Source: Neocallimastix lanati (nom. inval.) (taxonomy: Eukaryota; Neocallimastigomycota; Neocallimastigomycetes; Neocallimastigales; Neocallimastigaceae). Taken from it: DNA of 37,500 bases. Below, piece after piece: positions 35,925 to 37,500 of this stretch (within the stretch, counting starts at the first letter, position 1; each line of letters begins with the position of its first letter). The notes beneath the pieces were generated by a model. The model worked only from the letters and a program-made list of their open reading frames with translations. It did no database searches and was not told the DNA's origin. The translations under genes and the position numbers were made by a program. The stretch is taken from the NCBI GenBank assembly GCA_016946835.1, contig JACVTC010000027.1, positions 1,095,001 through 1,132,500 of the forward strand, given 5' to 3'.

Positions 35925-36635
35925 ATTATTTATTATTCAATTATTTATTATTTATTATTATTTATTATTTATTATTTATTTATTTATTATTTATTATTTA
36001 TTATTTATTATTTATTATTTATTATTTATTATTTTATTATTTATTATTTATTATTTATTATTTAATATTTATTATTTATTATTTATTATTTATTATTATT
36101 ATTTATTATTTATTATTTATTATTTATTATTTATTATTTATTATTTATTATTTATTATTTATTATTTATTATTTATTATTTATTATTTATTATTTATTAT
36201 TTATTATTTATTATTTATTATTTATTATTTATTATTTATTATTTATTATTTATTATTTATTATTTATTATTTATTATTTATTATTTATTATTCAATTATT
36301 TATTATTATTTATTATTTATTATTTATTATTTATTATTATTATTTATTATTTATTATTTATTATTTATTATTTATTATTATTTATTAATCATTAATTATT
36401 TATTATTTATTATTTATTTATTATTTATTTATTATTTATTATTATTTATTATTTATTATTTATTTATTATTTATTATTTATTATTTATTATTTATTATTT
36501 ATTATTTATTATTTATTATTTATTATTTATTATTATTTATTATTTATTATTTATTATTTATTATTTATTATTTATTATTTATTATTTATTATTCAATTAT
36601 TTATTATTATTATTTATTATTTATTTATTTAAAAT
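35925..36635. repeat. Long ATTATTT heptanucleotide array (~700 bp)
   Basis: Roughly 100 tandem 7-bp units, the largest array in the window. Variant ATTCAATTATTT interruptions occur near 35936, 36290 and 36591, the last two 300 bases apart, suggesting segmental duplication inside the array. Confidence 0.92.
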
Positions 36636-37167
36636 TTAAATAAAAATTTTACCAGAAAAAATAAAAAAAAATGAAAATCTTTAAATTCAAAATGGATTAA
36701 TTTAATTAATAAAAAAATTAAAAAATAAAAGTTAAAATAAAATATAATAACATAAAAAATTACGAAAAAAAAAATATTAATAAAAATTAAAATAAAAATA
36801 AAAATTAAAATAAAAAAAAAAAAAAAAAAAAAAAAAACAATAAAAAAAAAAAATGAAACTAAAAATAATAAAAAAAAATTATTTAATATTAAATAAATAT
36901 AAATATAAAAATAAAAATAAAAATAAAAAATGAATAAAATATAATAATATGATAGAAAAAAATATTTTTTTTTATTTACCCAAAAAATATTTTTTTTTTT
37001 TTGCAATCTATTATTTTACTATTATCTTTCATAAAATTAAAAATAATAAAAAAAATAGATTACCACTTTTATACCTTTTCTAAAAAAAATATTTATATTT
37101 TAATTTAATAATATAAATAATAAATATATTTAAATAATATATATATTTTAATTATATTTAGTAACAA

Positions 37168-37266
37168 GTAAGTCATATATTTTATATATATATATATATA
37201 TAAAATAATAATTATTATTGATTGAATCATTTTAAAATAATTAAATATTAATATATATTATTATAA

Positions 37267-37301
<35 letters not shown>

Positions 37302-37302
37302 G
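37168..37302 (+). other. Possible 5'UTR intron
   Basis: A GTAAGT donor at 37168 and an ATTATTATTATAG acceptor ending 37302 lie 21 bases before the ATG of the next gene. A canonical pair of the size used elsewhere here, but with no coding frame to confirm it. Confidence 0.35.
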
Positions 37303-37323
37303 ATATATATAATAAAATAAGAA

Positions 37324-37500
37324 ATGCCAACAAACGAACAAAATTCTAATGTTAAAGAAATTAAAAATGAACAAACAACAAATGAAACAGATGATAATAT
37401 GGTACTTTCAAAGAAAGAATTAAAAATATATATATATATATATATTATTATTATACAATTATATATATATATAAGGATATATATATTGAATAATAAAAAA
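37324..37500 (+). CDS. N-terminus of unidentified protein (partial)
   Basis: ATG at 37324 begins a polar, clearly protein-like segment (MPTNEQNSNVKEIKNEQ, then TTNETDDNMVLSKKELK) up to about 37425. After that the sequence becomes (TA)n, which stays open to the window end but is probably an intron or repeat. The only GT donor is within ATG|GTACTT at 37401, so the first exon may end there. The LSKKELK phrase resembles N-terminal extensions of eukaryotic aminoacyl-tRNA synthetases and other charged leaders, but it is too short to identify. Confidence 0.55.
   Translation, partial: MPTNEQNSNVKEIKNEQTTNETDDNMVLSKKELKIYIYIYIIIIQLYIYIRIYILNNKK

Larger units (their letters stand above)
34751..37323. 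other. Intergenic, 2.6 kb, dominated by a heptamer array
   Basis: It starts with a ~45-base poly-A (34807-34841) just upstream of the 628-aa gene, then (AAAT)/(AT) repeats, T/A-run junctions, and the ~700-base ATTATTT array (35925-36635). On the minus strand at about 35435-35515 the phrase LLDEFYNFYGVICSKKK is open but lacks start, continuation or splice signals; possibly a relic. The open frame at 36629-37006 (minus) is all Phe/Ile/Tyr/Leu and rejected. The end holds the leader of the next plus-strand gene. Confidence 0.7.

Noticed and set aside
35925-36635. Regular repeats as a possible CRISPR or telomere
   Set aside because: There are no unique spacers between units, and the 7-bp A/T-only unit lacks the G-rich strand of telomeres.
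36629-37006. 125-codon minus-strand frame
   Set aside because: Almost only Phe/Ile/Tyr/Leu/Lys from A/T runs, with no conserved motif.

Overview
The window reads as nuclear DNA of an extremely AT-rich eukaryote. The best fit is an anaerobic gut fungus (Neocallimastigomycota). Long poly-A/poly-T runs and (AT)n, (AAT)n and (AAATAAT)n simple repeats fill the space between genes. Several genes are intron-dense, with short GT..AG introns (mostly GTAAGT/GTAAAT donors and TAG acceptors). Low-complexity coding tracts (poly-Asn, Ser-rich, Glu/Ser heptads), ankyrin-repeat debris and wide gene spacing (about eight genes in 37.5 kb) fit that phylum better than the similarly AT-rich but gene-dense dictyostelids. 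This assignment is an inference, since no rRNA or other marker gene is present.

Layout. 1-225 (-): the first exon of a secreted-protein gene cut by the window edge. 3128-5388 (-): a 12-exon Cdc34/UBE2R-type ubiquitin-conjugating enzyme, reconstructed exon by exon to 209 aa and including an 8-nt microexon. 9841-12816 (-): a 12-exon p47/Shp1 (NSFL1C) Cdc48 cofactor of 334 aa with UBA, SEP and UBX domains. 13293-13730 (-): a decayed ankyrin-repeat gene. 14623-16973 (-): a multi-exon four-helix membrane protein of unknown family whose 5' splice junction lacks an AG. 16974-23754: a gene-free, repeat-rich stretch. 23755-28776 (+): a two-exon 1530-aa low-complexity protein with recurring 'MPxP' motifs, an acidic heptad repeat and a Ser-rich tract. 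31025-31690 (+): an intronless N4BP2L-type P-loop kinase-like protein with a poly-Asn tail. 32864-34750 (-): an intronless 628-aa protein made of two copies of an unrecognised ~260-residue domain. 37324-37500 (+): the start of another gene cut by the window end.

How the genes fit together. Cdc34 (SCF-linked ubiquitylation) and p47/Shp1 (Cdc48/p97 adaptor) act in connected ubiquitin pathways and lie consecutively on one strand. Eukaryotic gene order rarely implies operon-like function, so this may be chance. The contrast between intron-dense housekeeping genes on the left and two adjacent intronless genes on the right (31.0-34.75 kb) is the main structural oddity among the genes. Outside genes, the most unusual sequence is a compact, non-repetitive, palindrome-rich island at 8521-8772 with a pentanucleotide tail, which could be a SINE-like element, an LTR relic or a structured RNA. 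All exon joins come from reading frame continuity and family motifs, not from transcripts.
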